A stretch of DNA of 64,000 nt from Epiperipatus broadwayi (GCA_028023455.1 JAQFVV010006246.1:27501-91500), one strand, 5' to 3'; shown: positions 39,045 to 53,395, counted from the first letter of the stretch. A program made the numbers and translations. Notes: generated by a model from the sequence alone, not told the origin.

Positions 39045-42000
39045 GAATTGATCTATATTCATCCTGCATTTCATCCCAAACAATCAATACACATAACCAT
39101 ACACATATGAAAACGATAAATCCCTCTATTTATGGTAGTAAACATTCAATATAGTTAATAAATAGGTTGATCTATTAAATTGTAAATATTAAAGAATACA
39201 ATAAAATATTTTTTATACTATTATGTAATATAGAAAGTTTAAACTAATATGACTATTTTACATTAAGATTTTCGTTATCATATATTTTACTCTGAGAAAG
39301 TTTTAATTAAGAATCGATCTCATCTTTTTTTTTATAATAATTTATAAAGTTGTGTTTTTAATTTTAAAATATTTTTGTTTATTATATATGCAGTAATTTA
39401 TTGTTCTCTTGCTTTTCTTTTATATTTTTTAAGACTGTGTAAATTTTAATTTAATTTAGAAGTCAGTTTAATTAAATTTATATATGTATTGATATATCAG
39501 TTTGAAATATATCTAATATATTTAAAAAAATAATAGATTTTTTTTACCCAAAGTTAATAAATTTATATTTTGACTTTGCCATTAAAAAAGTAAATAGTGC
39601 CTCAAGTGATATTTATTTTTTACTTTACAATCCCCCACCCCAGTCAATGTAATTATAATTGATTTTAGAAGTATATTGATTTGCTTATTTATTTTAGACA
39701 TAATTGAAATTTGTAATGTGCTCTGCCTGCAGCAAAAATATTTTTAAAAATTAAAAAAAATACTCTTTATACTTTTTTAAAATATAATAATAAATATTAA
39801 AGAAAGAAATATTAATATGATTTTATAACAATAAAATCAAATTAATGTTTTTCAAAATAGATAGCCACTATTACCTCCTGACATTATTTTAAAAACTTTA
39901 TGCCCCAATCAGAATTATAGAATAGTAACCAAATAATATATACAGAAGTTTAATTACATTTGAATATAAGTATAATTTATGTACTTGAAGTTTAGATGTA
40001 ATGATAGGGGATTTGAACACAGACTTTCAAGCTCCCTTTACTTATTCACTCTATCTCATACAACTGATACATATCACCACACACATGAGAAAAAGATCAA
40101 TGATTTCCAATATACATATTTTGTGCTGAACCAGCACCCATCAGTTGGTCCAGATTATCATTCCCCAGTGCTCGGTTACAGTCATCAGCACAATAAAAAT
40201 CTTGAAACCAAGAAAAAAAGTTAAAACTTAATCATCAAATGTCCATCACCTTTTAATACTTGGTTCACCAAAATCATTTATAAACCCTTCCAATAATCAT
40301 CATTATGAAAATAGAAAACTAGTTTGAAAAATCTCTGTTTAATACAAACTTTTACTTCATCTGTTTTAAGATTTTCCAATACAAATAATAATAGTTAACA
40401 TAGTCATTTAGCTATTTTAAAATATTGCTGTACTTATCAATAAAAACTGTAGCAATTGACTATCTATATTAAAAGACAAATTAATCTTTGCTCTTATTGT
40501 TTTTTTTATTTTCTCAGCAATAAAAATTATATCTATACTGCTTGTAATTCTCTAAAATTATCTTGAGTCTGAGGTAAAAATTACTTTTGCTATAGGAGAT
40601 AAAATAAAATTTTATGATAATTATTGTAATATTTTGTTTTCTTTATTTGTATAAACTGGAATACTAGAAGCACTTTTTAAGATAGAGTGGAATAACGTTA
40701 CTGTATATCAGAATCTGTAATTGTTTTATTTTTAAAATAAAAGAATTGTTTCAAATCATTAATCTGAATATCTGTCTCTAAATCTAAAAATGAATATTTG
40801 GATTATATGCAATTCACTGTATCAGTGCATCCTTATTTAAAATCTGATCAAAATATTTCCCCCATATGATAAAATCATCATATAAATGACTGTCAGTCTC
40901 ACACATTATAATATATGATGACATTTTTACATCCATATTTTACTTAAATACATAAAAAAAAAAAATTTGTAAATAACTGCATATTGGTTAACTCAGAAAG
41001 GAGCATTATTTTGGGTAGCATAAAAAAAGCTGTTGGGTGCATAAGTGCATCTTGCCTTTTACTAAAGAGTCAGGCAACTAGAAACTAAACTGGAAATAAT
41101 GATGTAGGATTGTTGTCTAGTATAAATTAATTTTCAAGTTTTATAACTCTGAGATAGGGTAAATGAAGCAAATTACAGTTCCTAATCTTAATATTAACAG
41201 AAAATTGAAAAGTCCATATAATGTTCTGTTTGATATAGAGAATTCCACATTCATTTAAGCAGGAGTTTTAGTGAACCCAGGAAAATATTTACTCATACCC
41301 ATAACACACTCCATAAGATAATTCTATGCTTCAGTAACTGATTTTTTCTTAAAAAGTAATGAAATTAAGTGGGTAGCAGTTGCTTCTAAAAACGATTATA
41401 TTTTTTACTAATAAGTTTAGAATAGAATATATTTCTAACCTTTGCTATGATTTAGATTTTGAAGTGTTCTAATCTATGATCTGTTCAATAAATAGCATTT
41501 AGAAAAACATATAAAATGTTTTTTTAATATGTTGAATCTTTACATAAACTATATTATGCTATGGCATACAATTTTTTATTGCATATTATTTAAATAAAGA
41601 GATATTATAATTACTTTATATATTACGCCAAATATCAATAACAACATTGTGCCTATTTTCACTGCTTCAATTAATGCTCATATTGAAGTTTTGAAAGAGT
41701 ATTCGAATTTTTATTAGAATTGAGACAATAACAATTATAGATGTGTATGCGTGTAAATCTGTGCATTCATTAAAAAAATTATTAGTAAAATTTATAATAA
41801 ACTTGATATAATGAGTAAATAAATAAATATTTCTAAAACACATAAAAAAACATAAATTGATAAAGAGGGCAAGAGAATTATTATCATCCTAACAGTTTTA
41901 AAATATATTCTTTGATATATATAACTGATATTTTTTTTTAATATCCATAACATTTTAAATGATCAGAAAAGAAAAGAGAGACAAAAGGAGAAAAATGGGA

Positions 42001-43110
42001 CGAAAAAATAGGAAGTTAAATCGACAGCAAATGTTTTGGGAATTTGTCAGTAATTAATAAAATGTTAGATTGGGTATTTTGAAATTGTGTACACTTTAAC
42101 ATGTAATGCTAATGCACTTGCTTTTGGCATGCATTTAGTCTAATATGAATCCAAGCCATTTTCAAGTTCCAATGAGAATTATTCTATACAGATAGTCGTC
42201 TACAGTTAACTCAATTCATGATGCGACATTGATCAGTAAATGGATATCTTACTATTCTTAGCTTAGTGGTAAAACAAGAATGAAAATTATCATGTCTGGT
42301 AAATAACGCCTTCCTAGTCGACGTTCTTTTATAAAAATCTATTGCTCTGCAGTGGCTATTTAATAAAGAACTTTTATCTTTTTATCTATTATTAAATTAA
42401 AAAAGTAATAATAAAATAAAAATAGCATGTATAACTTGTTATTATTATAATAATCTATGCAATCTGTTAAATTCTGAAGTATTTTTACATATCTATGATG
42501 TTTTTCGGAAGCATTCTGTTTTAAATATTAATATTGTGATAAGTTTAATTATATGTATGTCTTTATATATAAATTTACAAATTATTGAAATTTTAAATAC
42601 ATAGTATATATATATGGTTCTTGCACAAAATCGAGGGGGGGGGGGTATATATGTAAGTTGTCCAAAAAGTCATATTTTAAATAATAAACTATGACATTAA
42701 AAATTTCATGAAATATATCATAAGTTAAGTAATAAAAATTAATTATTTCAACAATTTAAATTATAATAGGAATATAAACATAGACATAGCAGAACAAAGA
42801 TTTTTCACATGTTTTATTAAATACTTATTATTGTTATATCTAAGGAAAAGAGAGAAAATAAATACAAGTACAAATTAACTTCAGAGTATAATTTATATAT
42901 ACTAAACATTATTAAAAATTAAAAATATTTATTTTTGACTGAAATGAGGTTCAAGTCTCTAGGAACTGTTAAAGCTCCATAATGGAACTAAAAGTAGTTT
43001 ATCATTGAATGACATTCTTTCCCCTGACTTATTAGAGCTGCAACATGAGTTATATTATAAAATAATAAAAATCCTCATCAATAATAATATAAAAAATAGT
43101 TATCTTCTTT
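39045..43110. other. AT-rich DNA without a recognised gene
   Basis: Nothing recognised. An 81-codon frame at 39979-40224 has no motif. On the minus strand, GTGTTCAAATCCCC near 40006-40019 looks like a lone B box. A G10 run lies at 42634-42645. Confidence 0.45.
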
Positions 43111-43114
43111 CCAC

Positions 43115-43860
43115 TCTTGAGTTTGAATAGTATAAAAGAATAAAAGATTCCTGCTAGATGCATAAACATATTAATTCCAGCTTTGAATCTTAGCCTTCAT
43201 TTACAAAGGCAAAAACTAAAAACTATTAAATCTGTACATGGAGAATTTCATAGCATTATACCATCTGATATCCATTAATTACTCAAATTTTTAATAGATG
43301 GCTCTAGAATAAGTGAAGATAGTTTCTCTCAGCAATATATAAGTAAGTATATAAAAACTCATATGATGCTATTAGTCAAAGAATAGAATAGGACTGCAAC
43401 TATTATACAACTGAGATCTCAAAAATATCTAAAATTTACCTTGTGTTAAATATATATAACTATGAAAATAAGTTATATGAGTTTAAAATCTTACAAATTA
43501 TTTTAAATTTCAGATCATTAGCTTGAATAGTATAAATGATTAAAAGATGGCTACTAAGATACTCAAATGTATTTATTCCAACTCTGAATCCTAATCTTCA
43601 CTGGTGAAGACAAAATGGGGATTTATCACATGATATCATTTAGTATCACTAATTAAACTACAGCAATAATTTCACAATATGGTAAAGATAATTGCTTTTG
43701 GAATCATATCAGTAACTATATGAAAATATATGTTTGGTAATAATATTAAAATATGAGATCTCATGTCAGATATCCAAATCAACTTTAAAATATGATTTTT
43801 GTCTGATGTAATCTTGTTTCTAATTTTGTTTTGGATATTTATTTTAATTGTCACCAGACA
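43115..43860 (+). repeat. Degenerate direct repeat, about 395-bp unit
   Basis: GAATAGTATAAA(A/T)GA(A)TTAAAAGAT recurs at about 43124 and 43522. It is followed in both places by ATTCCA(G/A)CT(T/C)TGAATC(T/C)TA and, further on, by a (C/T)CATTA-rich block ending ATTAATTA. About two units can be followed, with many mismatches. Confidence 0.45.
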
Positions 43861-44723
43861 TAAAAATGATATTTAAAAAAATAAATACTATTTTTACAAT
43901 ATTTCTTTAATTTGATTTATATTTTCTATTTCTAATTACAAAAGTTGTTTTCACATAAAAAAAATTTCTACTCTAACTTTCATGAAAGTCTCAAAAAAGA
44001 CTATATATTTTTATTGAACAATCATTAAAATTATATAACTTTGTGTTAAATATTCTTTGTTATAATTTAAAATAAATAATTGAAAGAACAATTTTTAGAA
44101 AGTCAAAGGTGACAGTAGAGCATAATAAAATTTGTGATTGTTTATGGTTTTCTCAGCTATGGAAAAAAGCAAAAGATAAATATTTCAATAGAGTCGATTA
44201 AATAAAATCATGTTCGACTATTATTTTGATGCTGGAGGTTTACTTGGTATTAGAACATTTTCTGATGAAACTTTCACAACTATTTTGGTTAATAATTATT
44301 AAAGAACTTTTATAAATATAATATATCATAATTTTGTTGTAGTGGTTGTTGTTTTTGTTTTGTTTTGCTTCTTTTATTGTTGTATTTTGGTGGGAGGGGG
44401 AGAGGAGTGGTTGTTTTTATAATGTTAGGAAACTTTTTAAAAATTTATTTTAAAAACTCAAAAAATAATAATCATTTATTTGATTTTTGAAATATTTAAC
44501 CAAATAGTTGATTACTAATTCGTTATTTCCTCTCAAAGTCTAGTCTTTAAATTTTTCCTCATTTTTTTCAATCACATATCAATCTAGAATTCTTCGATTA
44601 TTCAAAAACCAAGTCTAATCACTAAATCAAATAATCAAAGCAATTTATCCTATCATAGTGGAACTTGAGTTTAATTACAAGGTATTTGTGGTACTTAATA
44701 TTCTGTATTTAAAAATGTTTATC

Positions 44724-45215
44724 ATATATATCAGGAGTGTCCAATAAGTCGATCGTGATCCACCGATCGATCGCAAAGCCTTTTTTGGTCGATTGCGAGC
44801 CAATCTGGCAAGAACAGTCAGATAACGAATAAAACAAATTAAGTCAAGATTTTCAAGTTTTGTTATTTTTGTTTTTATTCTAATTTTTACTCAATTCTAG
44901 ATAGGCGAAGTCCACTAAGCATATCATTATTGAAAATAATATTGTTTAATCTTGATTTAATATAGCTAATTTGAATTAATAAATATTGTTAACTCATGTT
45001 GCTTTAATTCCCCCGGACATTACTTTTTTGGTCCGTTAAATAATTATTTTTTACTAGATAGATAGATAAAAATAGTATGTATTTCACACCTCCCTCCATT
45101 TAGACTACGCCTATGTCAACAAGTCGATCGCCTATGACAACAACTCGATCGCAACACATTTTACAAATAAAAAGTAGATCTTATGAACACAAAAGTTGAC
45201 ATCCCTGATATATAT
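44724..45215. mobile_element. Non-autonomous hAT-type element (MITE) with 8-bp duplication
   Basis: The element spans 44732-45207. It begins CAGGAGTGTCCAA and ends TTGACATCCCTG, which is CAGGGATGTCAA in reverse complement, i.e. hAT-style CAGG..TGTC(C/A)A ends. The 8-mer ATATATAT stands directly outside both ends (44724-44731 and 45208-45215), the duplication length hAT transposases make; because it is a simple sequence it is weaker evidence than usual. At 476 bp it has no transposase. Its interior is rich in GATCG words near both ends (44751-44795 and 45124-45152). Confidence 0.75.
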
Positions 45216-46420
45216 GACTTAGGCTTGAAAGCAAAAAAATATTCTAAGTCATTAAAAAAAATTGTAATTTAAAAAAGTCATATAGATATTTAAAATCTAG
45301 TTAAATTAAAACTAAACAAATAAAGGCAAAATATTATAAAATTGAAAGGTCATTTTATATTTATACATTATTTCAACTTAACACATTATATAGATTAACA
45401 ATATATCATCTCTCTTTTTTCCATTATATTTTCTTAATTGTCTAAAAAGATGTAAGAAATAATATAAATTACAAGAAATAAGTTTTAAATTAAGTTTTGA
45501 TTGATTAGTATTTAAATTTACATTCGTTTTTAAATTAAATTTTACATTGAAGTTTGAAATTAAATTTTTGCAACGCGTTTTTCTTGACGATTGCATTTTC
45601 ACAGAAATCGTTTTTATAATAAATCCCTTAGCGACCTTAATAATAGAATAGCTTCTAATGAATTTTAGTCTCTCAAGAAGATTTTTGAAAGCAATCAGTA
45701 TTATAGAATAAGCATTGGAACAATATAGAAAGCTACTAAATCTTTCTGTTATAAGAAATTACGTATTATTTCTTGAAGTTTATATATATAATAAAATAAA
45801 TTCTTTTTTCTCTTTGATTTAATCACAAAAAAGTGTTGATATTTTTAGTAAACACACTTTAAAAAGACGATTTTATAAACTTTATTTTAAGTGAAACTAT
45901 TTTTTACAAAACAAATTCATTTATAAAAAAGTAAATAAAACAAAAATTTATCCATATATACACAATATCTTTACTTTATAGTGAGTAATGCATTTAAATA
46001 CTGTAATTACAACTTAATGTTCAATTATGAATACAGATCTGGATTTTTTTTATCAAATGAGTGAGAATTTCCTAGTTTTTTCAGATCACGAGTTTATGGA
46101 CAATATCATCAATAATATGTAATGTTTAATGTAGCTTTTGTTTGAATAAATTTGATTTTTAGAAGAAAACTAGACCATTATAAAATAATTATCAAATAGA
46201 AAATGGGTATCATTATTATTTTGATAAATGATTTTAATTAAGAAGTTGGTTTGAATAATTCTAAAATTTATTTTATTTGCAAAGAATAAGTTCTTTTTTT
46301 CATTAATTATATTTATTAGTCTAAAAACAAATGAAATTTTTAGTTTTAATTACTTAAATTTTTATTACTCTTTCTTTTTTATGTTTTTAATATATAAAAT
46401 TGATATTTTATTTTGGAATT
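45216..46420. other. AT-rich DNA without a recognised gene
   Basis: Nothing recognised. Confidence 0.5.
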
Positions 46421-46423
46421 TAC

Positions 46424-47108
46424 GAATTGTTCTTTCAAGGCATTTTTTGATTAATTATCCATTTTCAGGGGCATCGAAGTATTTGTTGTTGTTTTTTTTG
46501 TTTTTTTTGTTTTTTTTCTTAAAATTATTTTACCAAACATGTGTTACTTGTTAAATTTAAAAAATATTAATAAATCAAATATAAATTCATATTAATTTAA
46601 AAAAATATTTTTTACATATATTATAATGTACAAACCATTAACACATTATGAACATTGTCTAATTTACTAGCATTAATTTAAGCTGTTGGTTAATTATTTT
46701 TCTTAACCTTTTACAAAAAATAATTAAAAATTGGAATTTACCCATGACAGAAGAAGACGCAGTGAAATATTTTCAAAATTACAAACTAATAGTGCTTATA
46801 AAAAAATGTGTAGTAATGGGCATGATATGAAACTTTATGCATGAATGGTAGTGGAATCTCAAAACATGTTTGAAACAAGTATTCTTTCAATATATTTTTT
46901 ATTTTGTTTTTTACAATTATATTAAATTTTATTTGATTGCAATTGTTTGGAGGTTGTGTAATTTATTGTGTTTTTATAATTATTTTTAAATAAATTTTAA
47001 TGAAATATTTAATATGATAATCATCTTTAAAAATACAATAACCATATTGTTAAAACTTAACACCCCTGAAAATGGATAATTAACCAAAAAATGAGTGAAG
47101 AAACAATA
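46424..47108. repeat. Inverted pair of about 45-bp sequences
   Basis: ATTTTTTGATTAATTATCCA, then TTTTCAGGGG (46442-46473), is repeated in inverse orientation at 47062-47094 with one or two changes, and weaker similarity (ATTGTT.CTTCA) extends outwards. About 600 bp lie between. The inner CAGGGG could suggest hAT ends, but the flanks are inverted rather than direct repeats, so this is more likely two inverted copies of one repeat. Confidence 0.45.
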
Positions 47109-50100
47109 TGCAAGTACCTTTATTAATGAGTCTATTTTTATTTTTGAATTTTTGGATTTAACAAAATTTATCTTAAAAATAAAGATTTGATGTTGAATAT
47201 CTTTTCCATTAAAAAAGTACAATTGAAAAAAATTAAAAAAAAATGAATAGAAAAAGCCAATAAATTTGTTTCAAACAATATGCTGAAAAGATTTAAAAAA
47301 TAATTTATAAATGATTTCAACTCTTTCTCAAAACAATTGGATACTCACTTTAATGTGCAATATTATGATTATTTTATGCTTTGAAGTGTACAAGGTCTTC
47401 AATTTGTTATATAAAGTGATTAAAATTTGGACACTGCAATGAAAAGCAAGCCATACATTTTCAGATGGTGGATATTGATATTGCAAGCCATAAAATGATT
47501 ATACTGATTGGCTTATGTTTTTTAATGTGAAGTCTAAACTTGGTAAGTTTAATAAGGATGAATTAATTGATTGTAATCTTAAATTTTGTTCGAAGAATTA
47601 TGTATTATTTACAGTTTAGGTTTTGATTCTATTTGATTTATATATAAATAATTATGTGTTTGCTCATCATAACTATATTGCAATACACATTTTTTGTAAT
47701 TATTTTTATTGATTTATTAATTCAGTTTAGTAATTTCTAAATTAGATTATATCAAAGATATGTGCACTGTACATGTGTGTTAATGACCTTCTATGCTATA
47801 TATATATATATATATTGTGCCCTTTTTATTGGTACTCCCCATCATAAAACAAATTGGGAATAAACTTTAATATGTATAATTTTAAATTGTAGAAAGTTGA
47901 AAATATTAATTTGTTAAAACTAAGAAGAATAAAGGGTATTTTAAGTATCTTAGAGTTTGAACCTGAGATTAGCTACATTAAAGTAGTATAAATGCTAAAT
48001 CTTGTTAAAATATATACTTTCAAAGATATCTAAAAGATAAAATACTAAAGGATAAGGTAATAATATGTGTTGAGAAGTAATTGTTTAATAACATTTAAAT
48101 TTATATGAAAGTTCAAATCTGGTCTTATAAATAAAAATATGCATGATAGAGATAAGTAGTCATAACTGCATGCATTTAATATAAAAAAATAATTATTATT
48201 TCCAATGAAAAATTAATTTATTGTCCAATTTAAGTAATTAACATTTATATTATGAATTTTGTGATTGAAAGTTTATAGGATTAATCTAGAATTTAATTTG
48301 TATAGAAATAAAATTAAAATGATGCAAATTGGATTTTTATTCAGTTTTTATAAAGTATTATTTTTTATTACTTATAAATATTTTAAGGAAATAATAGTTG
48401 CTTTAAAATATATGTAACGAAAATCAACCAATGAGAAATCACAATTGGGAATAAATTAAAAGCATGCAGATGACAATTGTTGAAAAAAAAAATCAGAGGA
48501 AAAACTGGGAATTAAAAAAAAAAATTACAGATCAAAAAATAAATATCAAATAACTGGGTTTGTTTTGTTAAACAAGTTTTCTGAAATCTTTTAAATATTA
48601 TTATTATTTTAAAAAAGACAAGAAATTAATTATGATCAACTCAAAGATTTCAAACTTTATATTATCAAGTTTTTAGTAAAATGAATGGGTAAAACCAAGT
48701 AAATTTCTGCTGGCTCAATTAACAATCAATAAGTTTGCTAAAATATCTTGGAATCATTATATTAGGAAAAATATTGAAATAATGGAAAGAAAAAAATATA
48801 TATTGATCTCAAAGTTTATCAAATAATACTGGAAAAGAAGGGACAAACTGGGAGTATTATGTTGATGTATAATTGGATGAGTAAGCAGTATAAAATATGT
48901 AAGTATTTTAACTATCATAACCTTTATGTAAGACTAAAGTAGACTTGATATATGAATTAAAGGAAAATTATAATTAAAACTAAATTAAGAACAAATCAGA
49001 GTGGAAATGTTTGTGTATTGAAAAATGGGCTTAATATGAAAATACAACTTATAAATATATCTCTGAAGGAAAATTTGACTAGGAGATAAGACATCAGTGA
49101 ATATAACTTTTATGTAAAATAAAAACTTTTTATGATAAATTATAGACAATATCAGTAACATTAGCTTATTAAAGAATTTAAACTATGTTGAGGATAATAT
49201 CATTTTTGTTAACTTTAAGGAGAAGGTGTAAAATGCTTTCTATTAAATGAGAACATTAACAAGGAATACATCAAGAATAATATGAAGACAAATATCATTA
49301 ATGTTGGATCTAAATAAAATATACCATATAAGTGGAAAAATATTTTTGATCATGAAAAAAAGAAATATTGTAAATAACATGAGGGTGTTGGAATTTCATA
49401 GTTTTAATAATTTTCTTATAAGTATAAAAGAGATAAAAGTGAGAAGAAAATGAATGCATGACAAGTTAAAAGCATAAGAAACAATTGAAATACTATTTGT
49501 AAAAAAATTAATGTTTTCTTTTTATGATGAACTTGTGTATTAGAAAAAAAACTGTTAATGTAATGTTTGCATATAGCTAAGTTTATGTTTTAAAATAATC
49601 ATTATCAATATGGGGAATAAATTAAAAGATAGGGAAATTAATAATTAATGTTATTTGTTTATCTGTACTAGTAGTTGTTTAAAGTTCTTTTTATTTGATT
49701 GAATCTTACTAGACCAGTAAAATAAATGTATATAAGCTATAAGTTAGTAGAATATGCACACAAAAATAGTAAAATGAATGTATTATACGAAGATGGATGT
49801 ATCTGTGTTCAAATATAATATTAAAATGACAAATGGTAATATTTAAAGTTTTATCTGGTGTTTAATTATCAATGCTGTAATATAATTGTAATATAGTTAT
49901 AGTTAATTTTAGTTTACAAGTCTTCCTAGGTATTGTTTGTAAGTCATGTATAAAACAGATATAAACTGGAAATAAAAAATTAATACATGAGTTATCAGAT
50001 AAAATGAAGATAAATATTTTTTTATTTGATGCAGGATGCACCAAAGAGTGGTTTATCCACATTTAGCTTAATATCCTAAATGGTAAATGGAAATTAGTCT

Positions 50101-51200
50101 TGGAAGAGATAAGTACACATATTTGGTAGGATAAAGGATAAAAATTTCATTTGTTGTATTTTTATTATATAGTTGAGTGATAAGTCCATAGGAATATTGA
50201 GTGTAAGATAAAGTGAGATTAAATGGTAAATATTTTAAAATATAAACACAGATAAAATGTAATATTTTATAATATTATAATGAAATTATTTTAATTAGGA
50301 AATAAAACATCAATCCATATTTTAAATCTTGTTATATTCTCAGCACAATCTATATGAAGTAATGAATGAAAAAATTGATTATTTAATATACACATTATTT
50401 TGTAATATAATGGACAAAATTAAATATCACATAACATTTTATTGTATTAGCAAGGAATTTTATGTTGAATATCTCAATGGAATTCAGTGGGAATATAAAT
50501 GTTTAAATATTTACATATACAATTATATATTTGTATAATTTTTATGTTGTATGTTAATTCATTTATTGATTCTAATGAATTATTGAAAATTTGTAAATAA
50601 TATGATTAAAATTAATGTTTTAAAAGTTAAACTAAGTATCTAGAGTTGCATTTCTTTTGTGGAAATCAACATCACTACACCATCATCAGATAGTATGAAT
50701 TGTAATATACTCATTAACTAACGCACAATTTGACATTTGGAATAATTCAGTACAAGATATTGTATAACAATTATTTAAGAAAATATTTCTTAAAAGAGAT
50801 CTTTAATTATTGAGAACTGCCTTGATCACATCAGTCATTGGTAAAATATATTGCAAATTTATTAAAGTAAGTTTATTTATATAAAATTAGATTATGGAAT
50901 GGTTGTTATTTAAAGTCATAAATTATGATTACAATTTAGAGGACAATAGTGATTTATTATTTAATAGTAAAGAACCCTAATAAAAAAAAGTAGTAATATA
51001 ATTTTATTTATATATTAGTGTTATAAGTCATCTTTGAAATGATACACTACCTATAGGGTTAAGTAAAATCTTTCTTGATATTTTATAGTGGTGTAAATAA
51101 ATAATTAAAATCAATGATAATATTTAAAAGGTAATAAATAGATGATGATTATAATATGTATAAATAGAATGTAAATTATATGTTCATGTATATTTATATT
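47109..51200. other. AT-rich DNA without a recognised gene
   Basis: Nothing recognised in about 4 kb. A (TA)n run lies at 47797-47815. Confidence 0.5.
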
Positions 51201-51219
51201 CACATGTTTGTATTATGTT

Positions 51220-51290
51220 GTAGTTCTGAAGAAGATTGCTGGGGCAATCCAAACTCTAAAAGAGAATGGTAAATAAAGCATTGTGTAACA
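51220..51290 (+). ncRNA. Hammerhead-like hairpin in a retroelement tail (degenerate)
   Basis: CTGAAGA (51226-51232) fits the hammerhead core CUGANGA. After one A it is followed by a 6-bp stem GATTGC (51234-51239) / GCAATC (51244-51249) with a TGGG loop, then CCAAAC where the core would have GAAAC, then CTCT/AGAG and AATAAAG. This order (core half, short stem II, GAAA half, AATAAA) resembles the tails of Penelope-like elements, where hammerhead ribozymes are known. The G of GAAA is lost, so activity is unlikely. Confidence 0.4.
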
Positions 51291-52440
51291 GTAGTAAAGT
51301 GCATGGATGATTTAGCATTATATGGCATCAATAATAATCCTGAGATCTCCTTAATATAATATTATTATTATGGTTATTCTTAATTATAACTTTATAAAAG
51401 TAAGAATAATATAACTGATTAATTAAGTTAAATTAAATTTAATAATTATAGATGTTTTATTATATTCATTTAAGTATGATTGTTAGACATGAAAATATTT
51501 AGAATGAATATTTTGGTATTTATTGAATGTTAAAGGTTATGTAATCTTGTTAATTGATAATATTAATTGAATAGAGATTCTAAATAATGAAGAGCATAAA
51601 TGTATCTAAAGTCATAGTATAACCCAATATATGGACTTGTCAGGTCTGCTAGGGGTCATTCTCCTTTTGTCAGGGTACAATATATATTAAAGTTATAATT
51701 TTCAAAGCTAAATAGGTTTATAAATGTAAATTCATTGAAAGCAATCAACATTAGACAATAACAATATAAATAACAGTCAACAATCTCAAACTGTTGTCAA
51801 GTCAATCTTCTTTTAACAATAAGGTGAAACTCTACCTTTATTTATTATCTGCTATGTTTATATAATCTGCATTCAAAACAGATTATATATGCCTGTTTGA
51901 TGCAGTTTATTTAAATTTCTTTGTGTCAATAATTTCACTCTCTATGATCATGTTGCAATCTTTAGTGTCTATAAAAACATAGTATACCATAAATAAATGT
52001 GGATTTTCACTTTCAGAATTTATGCTGGTTTAAACCAAGGTACCATTCAACTACTGGCAGATCCATGGGAAGCGATTCTATACTATCAGTATTGTTAAAT
52101 TAGACCATGACTTACTTGGTTGAGTATGAATTCCTATATCACAGGCTATTAAGAAGTTAATTTAGTATTTAAATAAAAGAAGATTAATAAAAGCAATTCA
52201 TTCACATTATAATATATAATTTATTAATGTTCAAATGATAAGAATTTTTGAGAAGAGAGGCAGAAGGCTAGATTAATAAATAACCAAAAAAAAAGATTTA
52301 TTATACAATAATAATCCTTGATTAAATTGTCCTATATTTCTTTAATAAACTTAGTGCTTTACATTAAGAAATCTAAAATATTATTACACTATTGTTTTAA
52401 ATTATAAAATGTAAATAATAATAAAATACATATGTAAATT
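51291..52440. other. AT-rich DNA without a recognised gene
   Basis: Nothing recognised. A slightly less AT-rich stretch near 52020-52090 has no motif. Confidence 0.5.
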
Positions 52441-52514
52441 ATTATAAACATTACTGTCCTTTGGGTGATTACTCTTCCAATATTAAAAATTTTGTTAGAG
52501 TTTCCAATTACAAA

Positions 52515-53395
52515 TTGTTTTTGTTAAGGGTAACATTTATTGATTCCTTTTTGTTTTCATTTGTTTTATTTTTATATTATGGCTTCCTTTATTTTGCTTT
52601 TATTGTTGTTTCTTTCAATTTGCAATATTTTTACATTATTATAATTCAAATTAAAACCACATCTACATAAATATATTATGATCATAAAAAAAACCGATGC
52701 TGAAACATTATCATTTCCATTACAATTTCATTTTTGAACCCTTTTTAATAACAGCAAGTGCTCTTTAGCTCTTTTCTCCAATGTACATCTTGATTTCCCT
52801 ACATAACCACTTACATCTCCATTTATAAATGATGCAATTTTTATTATAAATGAGGTTTTATCTTTTGAATTATTTATTAATTTGTTTAATGCAGGAGTGC
52901 ATAAAATGCAATATTATATATGTCTTTATAAATTTTCCTTATACACTTTACTTGCTTGTTTGAAATATATGGTATTGATATCCATATTTTTTATTAGCAG
53001 TAGAATCAACCTTATTATTAATATTTCTATTATTATATTTTCTATTAAAATTTTTAATAGTATTATATATAAGATTATAATCATAGCCAACATTTAACAA
53101 TTCATTCAAATACATTTCAATATTTTTGCCTTTATTCAATGAATATAAACAAAGATTATTATTTCTAAATAAAAAGAACTTCAATCCTACTGTTTTATGT
53201 AACATTGGCACCCTTGATTTTATGGAATATAACCTCTTTTTTGCTATTGGTTTAATCATCATACAGTAATCTACCTTACATTTATTTCTAATTATCTTAA
53301 GATCAAAAAACTGAAAGCACATTAACTTTTCATCTGTTATGATCCATTTTAAGCCATCTGAACTATTTGAAACCTTAAACAATTTTTTAATAATA
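52515..53395 (-). pseudogene. Penelope-like element relic: end of RT plus GIY-YIG endonuclease
   Basis: The minus strand carries the part of the RT after the catalytic box in the frame 53382-52948: LMCFQFFDLKII, YCMMIKPIAKKRLYSIKSRV, PMLHKTVGLKFFLF (the FLDL.I / KP....YL...S.HP..K pattern), then a helical tail. Further on, in other frames, comes DVSGYVGKSRCTLEKRAKEH followed by LLLLKRVQK (YIG half of the nuclease, 52820-52740), and finally a KIKEAIIYKNK tail. Frames are broken by stops. The family differs from that of the 25-29 kb element but equals that at 58.3-59.1 kb. Confidence 0.8.

Noticed and set aside
44341-44420. G-quadruplex in the GGTGGGAGGGGGAGAGGAGTGG stretch
   Set aside because: It allows at best a two-tetrad structure, and there is no gene or promoter nearby to give it meaning.
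46443-47092. hAT element with CAGGGG ends
   Set aside because: Sequence outside the CAGGGG words is inverted, not directly repeated, so there is no 8-bp target duplication.
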